Below, piece by piece: positions 1 to 6,587 of a stretch of DNA of 8,706 nt (positions within the stretch are counted from its first letter, which is position 1; every line of letters begins with the position of its first letter). Source of the DNA: Methylocystaceae bacterium (lineage in GTDB: Bacteria > Pseudomonadota > Alphaproteobacteria > Rhizobiales > Beijerinckiaceae); contig PLZT01000676.1 in assembly GCA_003152255.1 (NCBI GenBank), forward strand, positions 1 to 8,706. The letters run 5' to 3'. Position numbers and translations under genes: made by a program. The notes beneath the pieces were generated by a model that did not search any database, was not told where the DNA came from, and saw only the letters and a program-made list of their open reading frames with translations.

Positions 1-1179
1 GGCCTCGGCGCGCTCAAACGCGGGCTCGAAGCGCTGGCCGGGCCGCTCGGCGCGCAGCCGCTCGCGTCGCACATCTACGGGCTCTACACCGGCTTCGTGT
101 ACCTCACGCCGATCCTCGGCGGACTGCTCGCCGACCGTTGGCTCGGGCGCCGGATCACCGTGGCGCTCGGCGCCGCGCTGATGGTCGCCGGCCATTTTCT
201 GATGGCGTCCGAATCGCTGTTCTTGTTCGCGCTGCTGCTGCTCATTGTCGGCAATGGCGCGTTCAAGCCGAACATCGTCACGCAGCTCGGCGGGCTATAC
301 CCGCCGCACGACACGCGCCGCGACCGCGCCTATTCGATCTTTTACGTCGGCATCAACATCGGCGCGTTTTTCTCGCCGCTCGTCGCCGGCACGCTCGGCG
401 AGACCGTCGGCTGGCATTACGGCTTCGCCAGCGCCGGCGTCGGCATGGCGGTCGGGCTCGCGATCTACGCCTTCGGCCTGCGCAATCTGCCGCCCGAACG
501 CCCGCGGCGCGAGACGCCGCGCCATGCGGAAGCGAGCCCGCGCCGCGCGCTGCTCGGCGTCGCCCTGCTGTTTCTGCCCGCGACGCTGTTCTGGGCCGCC
601 TACGAGCAGCAGGGCAACACCATCGCGCTGTGGGCGCAGGATTTCACCGACCGCCGCGTCGATCTCTTGTTCTGGCAAGGCGAAATTCCCGTCACCTGGT
701 TCCAGGCGTTCAATCCGCTGATGGTTTTCCTGTTCACGCCGCCGCTGGTCGCCTGGTGGACGCACCGCGCGCGGACAGGCCGCGAGCCGCCGACGATCAA
801 TAAACTATCCTTCGGCTGCTTCGGCGTCGCGCTTGGCTATGTCGTGATGGCCTGGGCGGCCTTCGCCAACGAGGGCGACAAGGCGAGCTGGCTCTGGCTG
901 GCGCTCTATTTCGCGGTCATTACCTACGCGGAACTCTATTTTTCGCCGATCGCGCTCTCGCTGGTTTCAAAGCTCGCGCCGGAGTCCTCGCGCTCGGCCG
1001 TCATGGGCCTGTGGTTCACGACGAGCTTCGTCGGCAATCTGCTCGCCGGCTGGCTCGGCGGCTTCTGGTCGAACCTGTCGCATGTCGCCTTCTTCCTGGC
1101 GGCGGCGGCGGTGGCGGCGCTCGCGGGCGCGCTGATCGCCGCGAGCCGGGGAACCATGCGCGAATTGCTGGCGGAGTAG
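1..1179 (+). CDS. POT-family proton-coupled peptide transporter (5' partial)
   Basis: An inner-membrane MFS protein of the proton-dependent oligopeptide transporter (POT/PTR2) family, expected to import di- and tripeptides with protons. The frame is open from base 1, so the gene starts upstream; 392 residues are visible. Seen, numbering from base 1: the loop motif GGLLADRWLGRR (about 40-51), GNGAFKPN (84-91), the PTR2 signature FYVGINIGAF (114-123), EQQGNTIALW (202-211), and late in the protein ELYFSPIALS before a conserved KLAP. Many hydrophobic helices follow one another, as expected for a 12-14 helix carrier. The missing N-terminus is probably some 50 residues and should hold helix 1 with the family's ExxERF proton-coupling motif, which cannot be checked here. 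It ends at TAG 1177-1179 and the next gene follows on the same strand. The family call is firm; the exact substrate is not visible. Confidence 0.93.
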   Translation, partial: GLGALKRGLEALAGPLGAQPLASHIYGLYTGFVYLTPILGGLLADRWLGRRITVALGAALMVAGHFLMASESLFLFALLLLIVGNGAFKPNIVTQLGGLYPPHDTRRDRAYSIFYVGINIGAFFSPLVAGTLGETVGWHYGFASAGVGMAVGLAIYAFGLRNLPPERPRRETPRHAEASPRRALLGVALLFLPATLFWAAYEQQGNTIALWAQDFTDRRVDLLFWQGEIPVTWFQAFNPLMVFLFTPPLVAWWTHRARTGREPPTINKLSFGCFGVALGYVVMAWAAFANEGDKASWLWLALYFAVITYAELYFSPIALSLVSKLAPESSRSAVMGLWFTTSFVGNLLAGWLGGFWSNLSHVAFFLAAAAVAALAGALIAASRGTMRELLAE

Positions 1180-1296
1180 CGACGCGGCGCGCGGGTTTTG
1201 GCTCCGAACATGCATGGCCGCGCCGACGATTCAGCCGTCGCGAAGGCTTTCGCACAAGAGAACCTCGGCGCCGGCTCACGCATGAAAGCGCGCGGC

Positions 1297-1764
1297 ATGA
1301 CGGACAAGGAGGAATGGTTCGTCTGGAACGGCTCGATGGGCATCCTCGACAGGGTGACAATCGGCGCGATCGAGCATGGCGAGGGCGGCAGGAGCGCCTT
1401 TCTGGCGCCGCCCTATGACATCGTGGGGCCGTTCAGTCTCGACGAACTGGAAACGCGGGGCCGGATCGCCTTTGGCGCATGTCTGGTCATGTCGCGCCGA
1501 AGATGGCGGGAGGATCAGGTCGAACTGCGCCGCGAGGGGCGGGAAAAACGACGCGCCTTCCTGTTTCGGCTGGATTTCGACGGTGACGATCGGGAGAGCC
1601 GCGAGATACTGGACCTTCCGGCGGACGGCGCGCTCGAGGCCTCGGACATCAACGCCGCCTTCCGCCGTCTGGCCAAGACCGCGCATCCCGACGCCGGCGG
1701 CAGCGACGAACTCTACCGCCGCATAGCCGAAGCGCGCGACGCGCTGCTCGAGCGGTTCGCCTGA
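1297..1764 (+). CDS. J-domain (DnaJ-like) protein
   Basis: A small protein with a C-terminal J-domain and an N-terminal part of unknown function. J-domains bind and stimulate Hsp70 (DnaK) ATPase, so this is probably a specialised co-chaperone. Seen: the last 55 or so residues read ILDLPADGAL..DINAAFRRLAKTAHPDAGGSDELYRR, with the essential HPD triad at 130-132 counted from the chosen start; there is no G/F-rich region and no zinc finger, so it is not full-length DnaJ. The N-terminal part (WFVWNGSMG ... PYDIVGPFSLDELETRG) only loosely recalls GYF-like domains, an inference I would not press. The start is uncertain: the frame opens at TTG 1198 and has ATGs at 1210, 1282 and 1297, none with a good ribosome-binding site. 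I prefer 1297 (MTDKEEW) because the protein looks natural from there. An AGGAGG lies just inside the gene but has no start codon at useful spacing. Confidence 0.85.
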   Translation: MTDKEEWFVWNGSMGILDRVTIGAIEHGEGGRSAFLAPPYDIVGPFSLDELETRGRIAFGACLVMSRRRWREDQVELRREGREKRRAFLFRLDFDGDDRESREILDLPADGALEASDINAAFRRLAKTAHPDAGGSDELYRRIAEARDALLERFA

Positions 1765-1777
1765 TCAGATCCGACGT

Positions 1778-1942
1778 CCCCAAGCCCCCCGCCTCACCTC
1801 TCCCCGCAAGCGGGGAGAGGGGGCGTCAACGCGGCTCCCTTCGCCATAAATTAACGAGAGAACAATGACCTATGAGAATGGGTGGATCGCCGGCCGCCTC
1901 CTCTCCCCGCTTGCGGGGAGAGGTACGGTGAGGGGCCTTGGG
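1778..1942. repeat. Inverted pair of CTCTCCCCGC hairpin repeats
   Basis: Two nearly perfect palindromes lie in opposite orientation: 1797-1820 (arms CCTCTCCCCGC / GCGGGGAGAGG around AA) and 1900-1923 (the same arms around TT). Their outer flanks also pair (CCCCAAGCCCC at 1778-1788 against GGGGCCTTGGG at 1932-1942), so the unit could fold as two small hairpins or one large stem-loop. It fills most of the gap between the J-domain gene and the converging MipA/OmpV gene. Palindromes of this type are widely scattered between genes in Rhizobiales. They could stop transcription from either side, but no T-run follows, so I call them repeats rather than terminators. Confidence 0.8.
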
Positions 1943-1991
1943 CATTTCGCGCCGCGACGCGACCGGGCGGAGTTCGTAAACCGCGAAAACC

Positions 1992-2843
1992 TCACCAGAA
2001 CTTGGCGACCTCGAACGACCGGCTGACGGAGACGCCCGCCGTGAACTGATCGCGCGACCCCACCATGTTGGGAATCGGACTGCCCCCGACGCTGCCGGTC
2101 AGGCGTTGCAGGCCGGTGTAGATGGTGGCGTTCAGATTGGGCGTGAAATCGTAGCGCACGGTGGCGACGCCGCCGGCGGAGGTGAAGCCGCCGCTCGCCT
2201 GATAAGGCTCCAGCCGCCCGTTCAGAATGGCCTCGACCGGCGTCACCGAGAAATAGGCGTTGGCGTAGCGGTTGTCGCCGAGGTTCAGGCGCGGGCCGAG
2301 CGACACCCTGAACGAATTGGACTCGCCGTAAAAATCCGCGCCGAGCGAGGCAACGAAGCCTTCGTGGCCGTCGACCGCCTGCCGCAGTTCGGCGCGCGCG
2401 CGAAAGTGATCGAAAGCGAAATATTCGGCGAAACCGCCCACCTCATGCGTCAGCCCGACCTGGTGCAGGCCGAACAGGCCGTCGCGATTGCCGCGGCGAA
2501 ACACGAAATTGGCGACGGGCCCCATCCGCGCGCCGTCGGCCTCGAACACCGGCACGCCGAAGCCGTCGTCCGGCGCGGAGAATCGCTCGGGCTCGCCGGC
2601 GCCGCGCACGCTGAAGCCAGGAAAGGGATAGGGACGCAGGACGGAAGAGCCCGGAAAGCTCGGCGTGACCGCGCCAATGGCCTGCAACGTCACGATATAG
2701 CCGTCCGGACTCGCGGCGGGCGCCGGCGGCGAGGCGGGTGGCGGGCTCGCGGCGGGCGCCGGCGGCGAATCGGCCGCCAGAGCCCCCGCCCCCGCCAAGA
2801 TCGAGCTCGCGGCCAACAGGGCCGCTAAAAATTTCGCGATCAT
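1992..2843 (-). CDS. MipA/OmpV family outer-membrane protein
   Basis: A 283-residue predicted outer-membrane beta-barrel of the MipA/OmpV family. The E. coli member MipA is a scaffold linking murein synthesis and hydrolysis enzymes; other members act as porin-like envelope proteins, so the exact role here is open. Seen: a Sec signal peptide (charged start, hydrophobic 5-23, probable cleavage near ALA-AD at 23-25), then a Pro/Ala-rich linker of two near-identical 12-residue units (26-46), then the family core with GGFAEYFAFDHFRARAELRQ (136-155), SLGPRLNLGDNRY (181-193) and NGRLEPYQASGG (208-219). The chain ends in an aromatic residue (AKFW), as barrel proteins often do. The start is ATG 2843; an AAGG lies about 14 nt upstream, and the AAGAAG directly before the ATG is too close to be ideal. 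It diverges from the TMEM175 gene. Confidence 0.9.
   Translation of the reverse strand: MIAKFLAALLAASSILAGAGALAADSPPAPAASPPPASPPAPAASPDGYIVTLQAIGAVTPSFPGSSVLRPYPFPGFSVRGAGEPERFSAPDDGFGVPVFEADGARMGPVANFVFRRGNRDGLFGLHQVGLTHEVGGFAEYFAFDHFRARAELRQAVDGHEGFVASLGADFYGESNSFRVSLGPRLNLGDNRYANAYFSVTPVEAILNGRLEPYQASGGFTSAGGVATVRYDFTPNLNATIYTGLQRLTGSVGGSPIPNMVGSRDQFTAGVSVSRSFEVAKFW
2710..2768 (-). repeat. Tandem 36-bp repeat encoding the Pro/Ala linker
   Basis: A 23-bp identical block occurs at 2710-2732 and again at 2746-2768, offset by 36 bp (12 codons). In the protein it gives the repeated PPAPAASP units between the signal peptide and the barrel of the MipA/OmpV protein. The unit count could vary between strains by slippage without changing frame. 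Confidence 0.85.
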
Positions 2844-2960
2844 CTTCTTGCTTTAACCTTTCGGCAGGGAACGGTAAGGGCTGGGATAGCAAATCGCGCC
2901 GTCCTTGGCCAGAGTTCGCCGATGGCGGGAGGAAAACTCTCTTAATTTCAAGGCCATACC
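2844..2960. promoter_or_regulatory. Divergent intergenic region, MipA/OmpV and TMEM175 genes
   Basis: These 117 bp separate two divergent start codons and must hold the 5' ends of both transcripts unless each is read from further away. I see no clear -35/-10 pair on either strand and no strong operator-like palindrome. The only sites I can point to are AAGG at 2950-2953, 7 nt before the TMEM175 ATG, and AAAGG about 14 nt before the MipA/OmpV ATG. Confidence 0.4.
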
Positions 2961-3551
<591 letters not shown>

Positions 3552-3570
3552 AGTCCTTCCGTCGAACATC

Positions 3571-3644
3571 TCATACGGGCTCCGCGCTTCGCGGCGCGAA
3601 ATGCCCCAGGCATTAAATCCGAACGAGCCGATCAAGCGCAAAAC
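3571..3644 (+). repeat. Dispersed repeat, copy 1 (core 3624-3644)
   Basis: Matches a second site at 6509-6571. Shared blocks in order are ATACGnnCTCCG, CGCTTCGCGGCG (3585-3596) and an identical 21-bp core, CGAGCCGATCAAGC then GCAAAAC (3624-3644). This copy is longer because of an extra segment holding two small hairpins (TTCGC/GCGAA at 3588-3600 and ATGCC/GGCAT at 3601-3613). It sits in the 156-bp gap between the converging TMEM175 and histidine kinase genes. Confidence 0.75.
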
Positions 3645-3707
3645 ATATCAGTCAGGGGGTGGCAACGCGCCATATGACGCGCCATGGGACTGCGGAAGGC
3701 GAGCTAT

Positions 3708-5072
3708 TCACACTTCATGCTCCGCATTCACCAAGGGCAGCATAAAACTGAAAACCGCGCCCCCGCCAGGATTGGATTCGGCCCACATTTTTCCATCATG
3801 CGCCTCGACGATCGAACGGGAAATTGATAGGCCTATGCCCATGCCGTCTGCTTTGCTTGTCGCGAACGGTTCGAAAAGATTCTCCTTAACCATTTCGGAT
3901 AATCCAACACCATTATCAACCACGTCGATCCTGATCGCGAGTTCGTGGATCAGCGACGTGGAAATCGTCAATTCGTGTTGGGCGGAAGCATTCATCGCTT
4001 CGATGGCGTTGCTGATCAAATTGACCAAAACTTGCTTGATCTGGACGCTATCCACGAAGACGCGATCGACGTTCGCGCCAAGTTGCAGGCTAAGCTTGAC
4101 ATTCGCTTCGCTCATGTTCGCGCTCGTGACCTCGGAAGCTTCACGGATTAGATCATGCAGGTTCGCGAAGGCCTTTTCGGGTTCGCCGCGCATGATGAAC
4201 TCACGCAATTGGCGAACGATCCCCGCCGCCCGCATGATCTGCCCCGCCGCGCTATCCAAGGTCTCCCTGACGCTGGCCGTGCGTAGCTCCCGGGGCATCT
4301 CCAACAACCGCCGCGCCGTCAGCAGATAGCAGGCGCTCGCCGTGAGCGGCTGGTTGAGTTCATGGGCGAGGCCAGTGACCATCCCGCCCATCGCGTGCAA
4401 ACCGCTTGCCTGCAATTTCCGCATGCGCATGCTCGCTGTCTGTTCGGTGACTATCTGTGCCATGACGCGCGCTCGTAACTGCTCGGCGGAAACGAATACA
4501 TTTCTGAGCAGCACCCAAGTATAAATGCCGAGCACTGCCGCAATGAGCAAGTAATGGCTGTCATGACCACGGATCAGAGTGACGAAACACGCAAATGCGA
4601 CAGGCGCCACGAAGGCCATCGCCGCGAACGGTATGCTTGCCAAGGCCAAGGCGCCTCCATACAACATCCCAGCGCTCAAGCACGCGATAAGAAGCCGCGT
4701 CCCGGGGCTGGCCTCCTGAAAAAAGAAGAGAGGCAACGCCGCCCAGCACAAGCCGAGCGCGAGAGCGTTTAACGTTGCTCTGCGAGCGGCATGAGATTGG
4801 CTTGCCGACCTGGGAGCCCGTCGCCGTCGGCGATGGCGGAAGTAGATGTATCCAGACACGGAGAACACCGCGGCCGCCCAATAAAGGGCGGAGACGAATT
4901 GGCGGGTTCCCCAAAAATCGACAACCAACACCAATGCATTGCACACGTTCGCCAGCATCATGCCCGGAGTCTGTCGCAGGACAACGGAAAGCTGTTCGGC
5001 TCTCAGTCTGGCGGCGCCAATCAAATCCAGCGGTTCATTGCCGACCTTGCTGTCTCCGCTTGAACGGAACAT
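3708..5072 (-). CDS. Membrane-bound sensor histidine kinase (orphan)
   Basis: A two-component sensor kinase with an integral-membrane input module. Numbering from ATG 5072 (454 aa): about six hydrophobic segments (38-54, 59-78, 102-118, 126-144, 148-167, 174-189), a short linker, then HisKA with the H-box GLAHELNQPLTA (phospho-acceptor H237), which resembles FixL/DctB-type kinases. The ATPase domain has the N-box VNLISNAIEAM (N351, N355), G1 DNGVGL (386-391), F-box FEPFATSK (400-407) and G2 GMGIGL (410-415), all intact, so it should be active. There is no PAS, HAMP or receiver domain, and no response regulator gene lies beside it; partner and signal are unknown. The frame also opens at GTG 5090, but AGAGGA at 5081-5086 fits ATG 5072 well. 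The base composition is lower in G+C than neighbours (31 of 60 bases at 3901-3960 against 43 of 60 at 7201-7260), which hints at a different origin. Confidence 0.92.
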   Translation of the reverse strand: MFRSSGDSKVGNEPLDLIGAARLRAEQLSVVLRQTPGMMLANVCNALVLVVDFWGTRQFVSALYWAAAVFSVSGYIYFRHRRRRRAPRSASQSHAARRATLNALALGLCWAALPLFFFQEASPGTRLLIACLSAGMLYGGALALASIPFAAMAFVAPVAFACFVTLIRGHDSHYLLIAAVLGIYTWVLLRNVFVSAEQLRARVMAQIVTEQTASMRMRKLQASGLHAMGGMVTGLAHELNQPLTASACYLLTARRLLEMPRELRTASVRETLDSAAGQIMRAAGIVRQLREFIMRGEPEKAFANLHDLIREASEVTSANMSEANVKLSLQLGANVDRVFVDSVQIKQVLVNLISNAIEAMNASAQHELTISTSLIHELAIRIDVVDNGVGLSEMVKENLFEPFATSKADGMGIGLSISRSIVEAHDGKMWAESNPGGGAVFSFMLPLVNAEHEV

Positions 5073-5080
5073 TCCTTGTT

Positions 5081-5086
5081 TCCTCT
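5081..5086 (-). promoter_or_regulatory. Ribosome-binding site deciding the kinase start
   Basis: On the minus strand AGAGGA lies 8 nt before ATG 5072, an optimal spacing. The alternative GTG at 5090 lies upstream of this site and has no purine-rich sequence before it, so the ATG is preferred as the histidine kinase start. Confidence 0.65.
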
Positions 5087-5090
5087 TCAC

Positions 5091-5493
5091 GCGCCGACGC
5101 TTGTGCGCAACTCAAGGCGCCGGAAAATGTTGATTGGGCGTTTCCGCCTCGAACTTATCAGGCGCAATGCAAACCTTCGAATTTCGCTTCGGTCATCTTA
5201 CATTATACGGGGCGTTTGCGTTAGTTCGGCGATGTTCGTTATCAAAGATCGCCGCTCGCGATCGATAGCGTAATCGCTCCGCGCCCTCGAGAGCGCCTGT
5301 ATGTCGGCCGAACCGGGTCAACCGGCGACGAACGGCGGCTCGCCTCCCGCGCGGCGACGAACGCCGCCCATGCCTGGCTGTGTGAGGCCAGCCGCGAATA
5401 TCCCGCGAGCGCCGACATATGGAACTTTGGGCGCGATTGGGGGAAAGAGTGTAACAACAGCGCGGACAAGCAAAAGACGTCGTTGACGACAAG
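5091..5493. other. Gene-free stretch upstream of the kinase
   Basis: About 400 bp without a gene I can support. Minus-strand frames are open here (5193-5510 and 5242-5469), but the peptides are Arg/Ser-rich, match nothing I recognise and lack a ribosome-binding site. The part at 5110-5240 is AT-rich and probably carries the kinase promoter. The GC-rich part at 5280-5460 could be an eroded coding remnant, but I cannot name a source. Confidence 0.5.
5202..5207 (-). promoter_or_regulatory. Candidate -10 box for the kinase gene
   Basis: A perfect TATAAT on the minus strand, about 130 bp upstream of the kinase ATG, in the most AT-rich stretch of the area. No convincing TTGACA-like -35 box lies 16-18 bp upstream of it, so this is a weak candidate; it would give an untranslated leader of roughly 120 nt. 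Confidence 0.3.
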
Positions 5494-5540
5494 CTTATAC
5501 CAAATAGCATGAATTCCGACTCATCAAGGAATCAGGCCCG

Positions 5541-5659
5541 TCATTGCGAGCGCAGCGAAGCAATCCAGGAGTCGCGGGCGGCCCCTGGATTGCTTCGTCG
5601 GCATAGCCCGTCCCTCGGACGGGCGTCCTTTCGGGCGCCCCATGGCCTCCTCGCAATGA
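5541..5659. repeat. CATTGCGAG-type long palindromic repeat
   Basis: Outer arms TCATTGCGAG (5541-5550) and CTCGCAATGA (5650-5659) are perfect inverted copies. An inner pair, CGAAGCAATCCAGG (5556-5569) and CCTGGATTGCTTCG (5584-5597), is also perfect, with a 14-nt loop. A further small palindromic element (5601-5645) is nested in the right half. This repeat type is frequent between genes in Rhizobiales and, read through, gives spurious peptides such as the minus-strand RLLDCFAALAMT found here. Confidence 0.88.
5601..5645 (+). repeat. 45-bp palindromic element, intergenic copy
   Basis: Starts GCATAGCCCG and ends GGCGCCCCATGG, and aligns over its whole length (one 1-nt deletion, one 1-nt insertion and a few substitutions) with the reverse complement of 7333-7377. 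It contains two overlapping hairpins: GCCCGTCC/GGACGGGC (5606-5624) and GGGCGTCC/GGGCGCCC (5621-5640, one G-T pair). This copy is nested within the CATTGCGAG-type repeat. Confidence 0.8.
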
Positions 5660-5695
5660 GGGGCTCCGATAGGTTGTTGTCGGCTGGGCTTGGTA

Positions 5696-6409
5696 TTAGT
5701 TGTCACATGCCGGAGCAATCCTATCGCCCTGTCGCGATTGTGGCGCGGACGGTTTGACATCCTTCGCGGACGCCGCGATCGAGCGCAGATCGCCGGCGAC
5801 GGCCGGATATTTCTTCGCCAATTCCTCGAGATCACCGATTTCCACATCCGCCGGAACGACGCCGGGCCATTCGGTGCTCGCGCCCAAAAACCAGCGACCG
5901 CGCCCCAGCAGGCGCGCCGTGTGGAACGTGTTCCCCGGAATGAGCAATTGCACGTGCTGGCCGCCGCGCAGGTCCGGCCCAACGACGACGCGCTCCGCCC
6001 CGCCGTCGGCGTGCAGCAGGAACAACTCCAAGGGATCGCCGAGATAATAATGGTAAAGCTGGTCGTTTCGAATCCGGTGGAGGCGTACGGGCGCGTCGGG
6101 CGTGACAAGGAAATAAAGTCCGGAACCCAACGGCCCGCTGCGTTCGAACGGCGGCGGCAATGCGCCGGCCGCCAGCGTCTGCTTGGCTACAAATGTCACG
6201 CGCACGAAGCCGCAGGTCGCATTTGGCTCGAGCTTCAGCAGATCGACAATCTCATTCGCGGTCAGTTCGGAAGTCATTGCGTCGCCAATCGGCTTTTTTC
6301 GAGCGCCGGCCGCGAGCGCTGGCGTCGATAAAGTGAGCGCGAGCACGCCGCTCCGAAGCGCGCGCCGACGACTGATCTTAGCTTGGCCCGCCCTCGTCAT
6401 GCGCGACAT
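5696..6409 (-). CDS. Tat-exported DUF985 cupin protein
   Basis: A 237-residue cupin of the DUF985 family (yeast YML079w-like), a small beta-barrel family without a settled reaction. Numbering from ATG 6409: a twin-arginine signal SRRRALRSG (13-21), hydrophobic stretch to about 32 and a likely cleavage near ALA-A (31-35), which places the protein in the periplasm; then the domain begins LTANEIVDLLKLEP (49-62). The core shows GSGLYFLVTPD (95-105), the cupin motif HRIRNDQLYHYYLGDPLEL (111-129) with H111, D116 and H120, a second motif PGNTFHTARL (158-167), and the closing STEWPGVVPADVEIGDLEEL (178-197). The frame stays open to 6568, but that extension comes from a dispersed repeat, so I start at 6409 (6400 or 6277 are alternatives; none has a strong ribosome-binding site). 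The stop lies in the end of the composite repeat. Export is unusual for this family. Confidence 0.85.
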   Translation of the reverse strand: MSRMTRAGQAKISRRRALRSGVLALTLSTPALAAGARKKPIGDAMTSELTANEIVDLLKLEPNATCGFVRVTFVAKQTLAAGALPPPFERSGPLGSGLYFLVTPDAPVRLHRIRNDQLYHYYLGDPLELFLLHADGGAERVVVGPDLRGGQHVQLLIPGNTFHTARLLGRGRWFLGASTEWPGVVPADVEIGDLEELAKKYPAVAGDLRSIAASAKDVKPSAPQSRQGDRIAPACDN

Positions 6410-6508
6410 CCCCGCGCAACGACGGTAGACCCGCGGCGAGGCGAAGGCAATTCCTCCGTAAGCATCGAGCACAGCGGTCCACGGGCGAGCGCTCGCGGCA
6501 TTCCGTGT

Positions 6509-6571
6509 GATACGAACTCCGTCTGATCGCTTCGCGGCGTTGGATCTAAGCGAGCCGATCAAGCGCAAAAC
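6509..6571 (+). repeat. Dispersed repeat, copy 2 (core 6551-6571)
   Basis: Same orientation as 3571-3644. It has ATACGAACTCCG (6510-6521), CGCTTCGCGGCG (6528-6539) and the identical 21-bp core (6551-6571). The spacing between the last two blocks is 23 bp here against 39 bp in copy 1. It lies between the end of the FAD monooxygenase gene and the start of the cupin gene, and creates a false in-frame N-terminal extension (MRLIGS...) for the cupin. Confidence 0.75.
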
Positions 6572-6587
6572 GTGTGAGCCGTAAATT

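Larger units (their letters stand above)
5494..5699. mobile_element. MITE-like composite repeat with imperfect terminal inverted repeats
   Basis: The ends are inverted copies: CTTATACCAA at 5494-5503 and TTGGTATTAG at 5690-5699 (one mismatch), with pairing of ACAA/TTGT just outside. Between them lies the long palindrome 5541-5659. The unit has no open transposase gene and is about 206 bp, so if it is mobile it would need an enzyme supplied in trans. No clean target-site duplication is visible. The right end overlaps the stop codon of the cupin gene (5696-5698). Calling it a MITE is an inference from structure. Confidence 0.5.

Noticed and set aside
2106..2828. A 240-codon plus-strand open frame opposite the MipA/OmpV gene
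   Set aside because: Antisense shadow; the minus strand has a signal peptide and the conserved MipA/OmpV motifs.
3665..3685. Direct repeat ACGCGCCAT twice with a 3-bp spacer
   Set aside because: Could be an operator half-site pair, but it lies between converging genes after the kinase stop codon, where no promoter is expected; too short to claim.
3601..4329. A 242-codon plus-strand open frame opposite the histidine kinase
   Set aside because: Starts inside a dispersed repeat and runs antisense to the intact kinase ATPase domain; no recognisable features.
5494..5699. Possible CRISPR array, because of the dense short repeats
   Set aside because: The repeats are inverted and nested rather than direct and evenly spaced; there are no spacers and no cas genes in the window.
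5524..6108. A 194-codon minus-strand frame ending in RLLDCFAALAMT
   Set aside because: Its end is a read-through of the CATTGCGAG-type repeat, a well-known source of spurious peptides, and the rest is out of frame with the cupin gene.
6410..6568. N-terminal extension of the cupin frame beginning MRLIGS
   Set aside because: Its first codons derive from the dispersed repeat at 6509-6571, and a twin-arginine signal begins only a few residues after ATG 6409, so the extension is unlikely to be translated.
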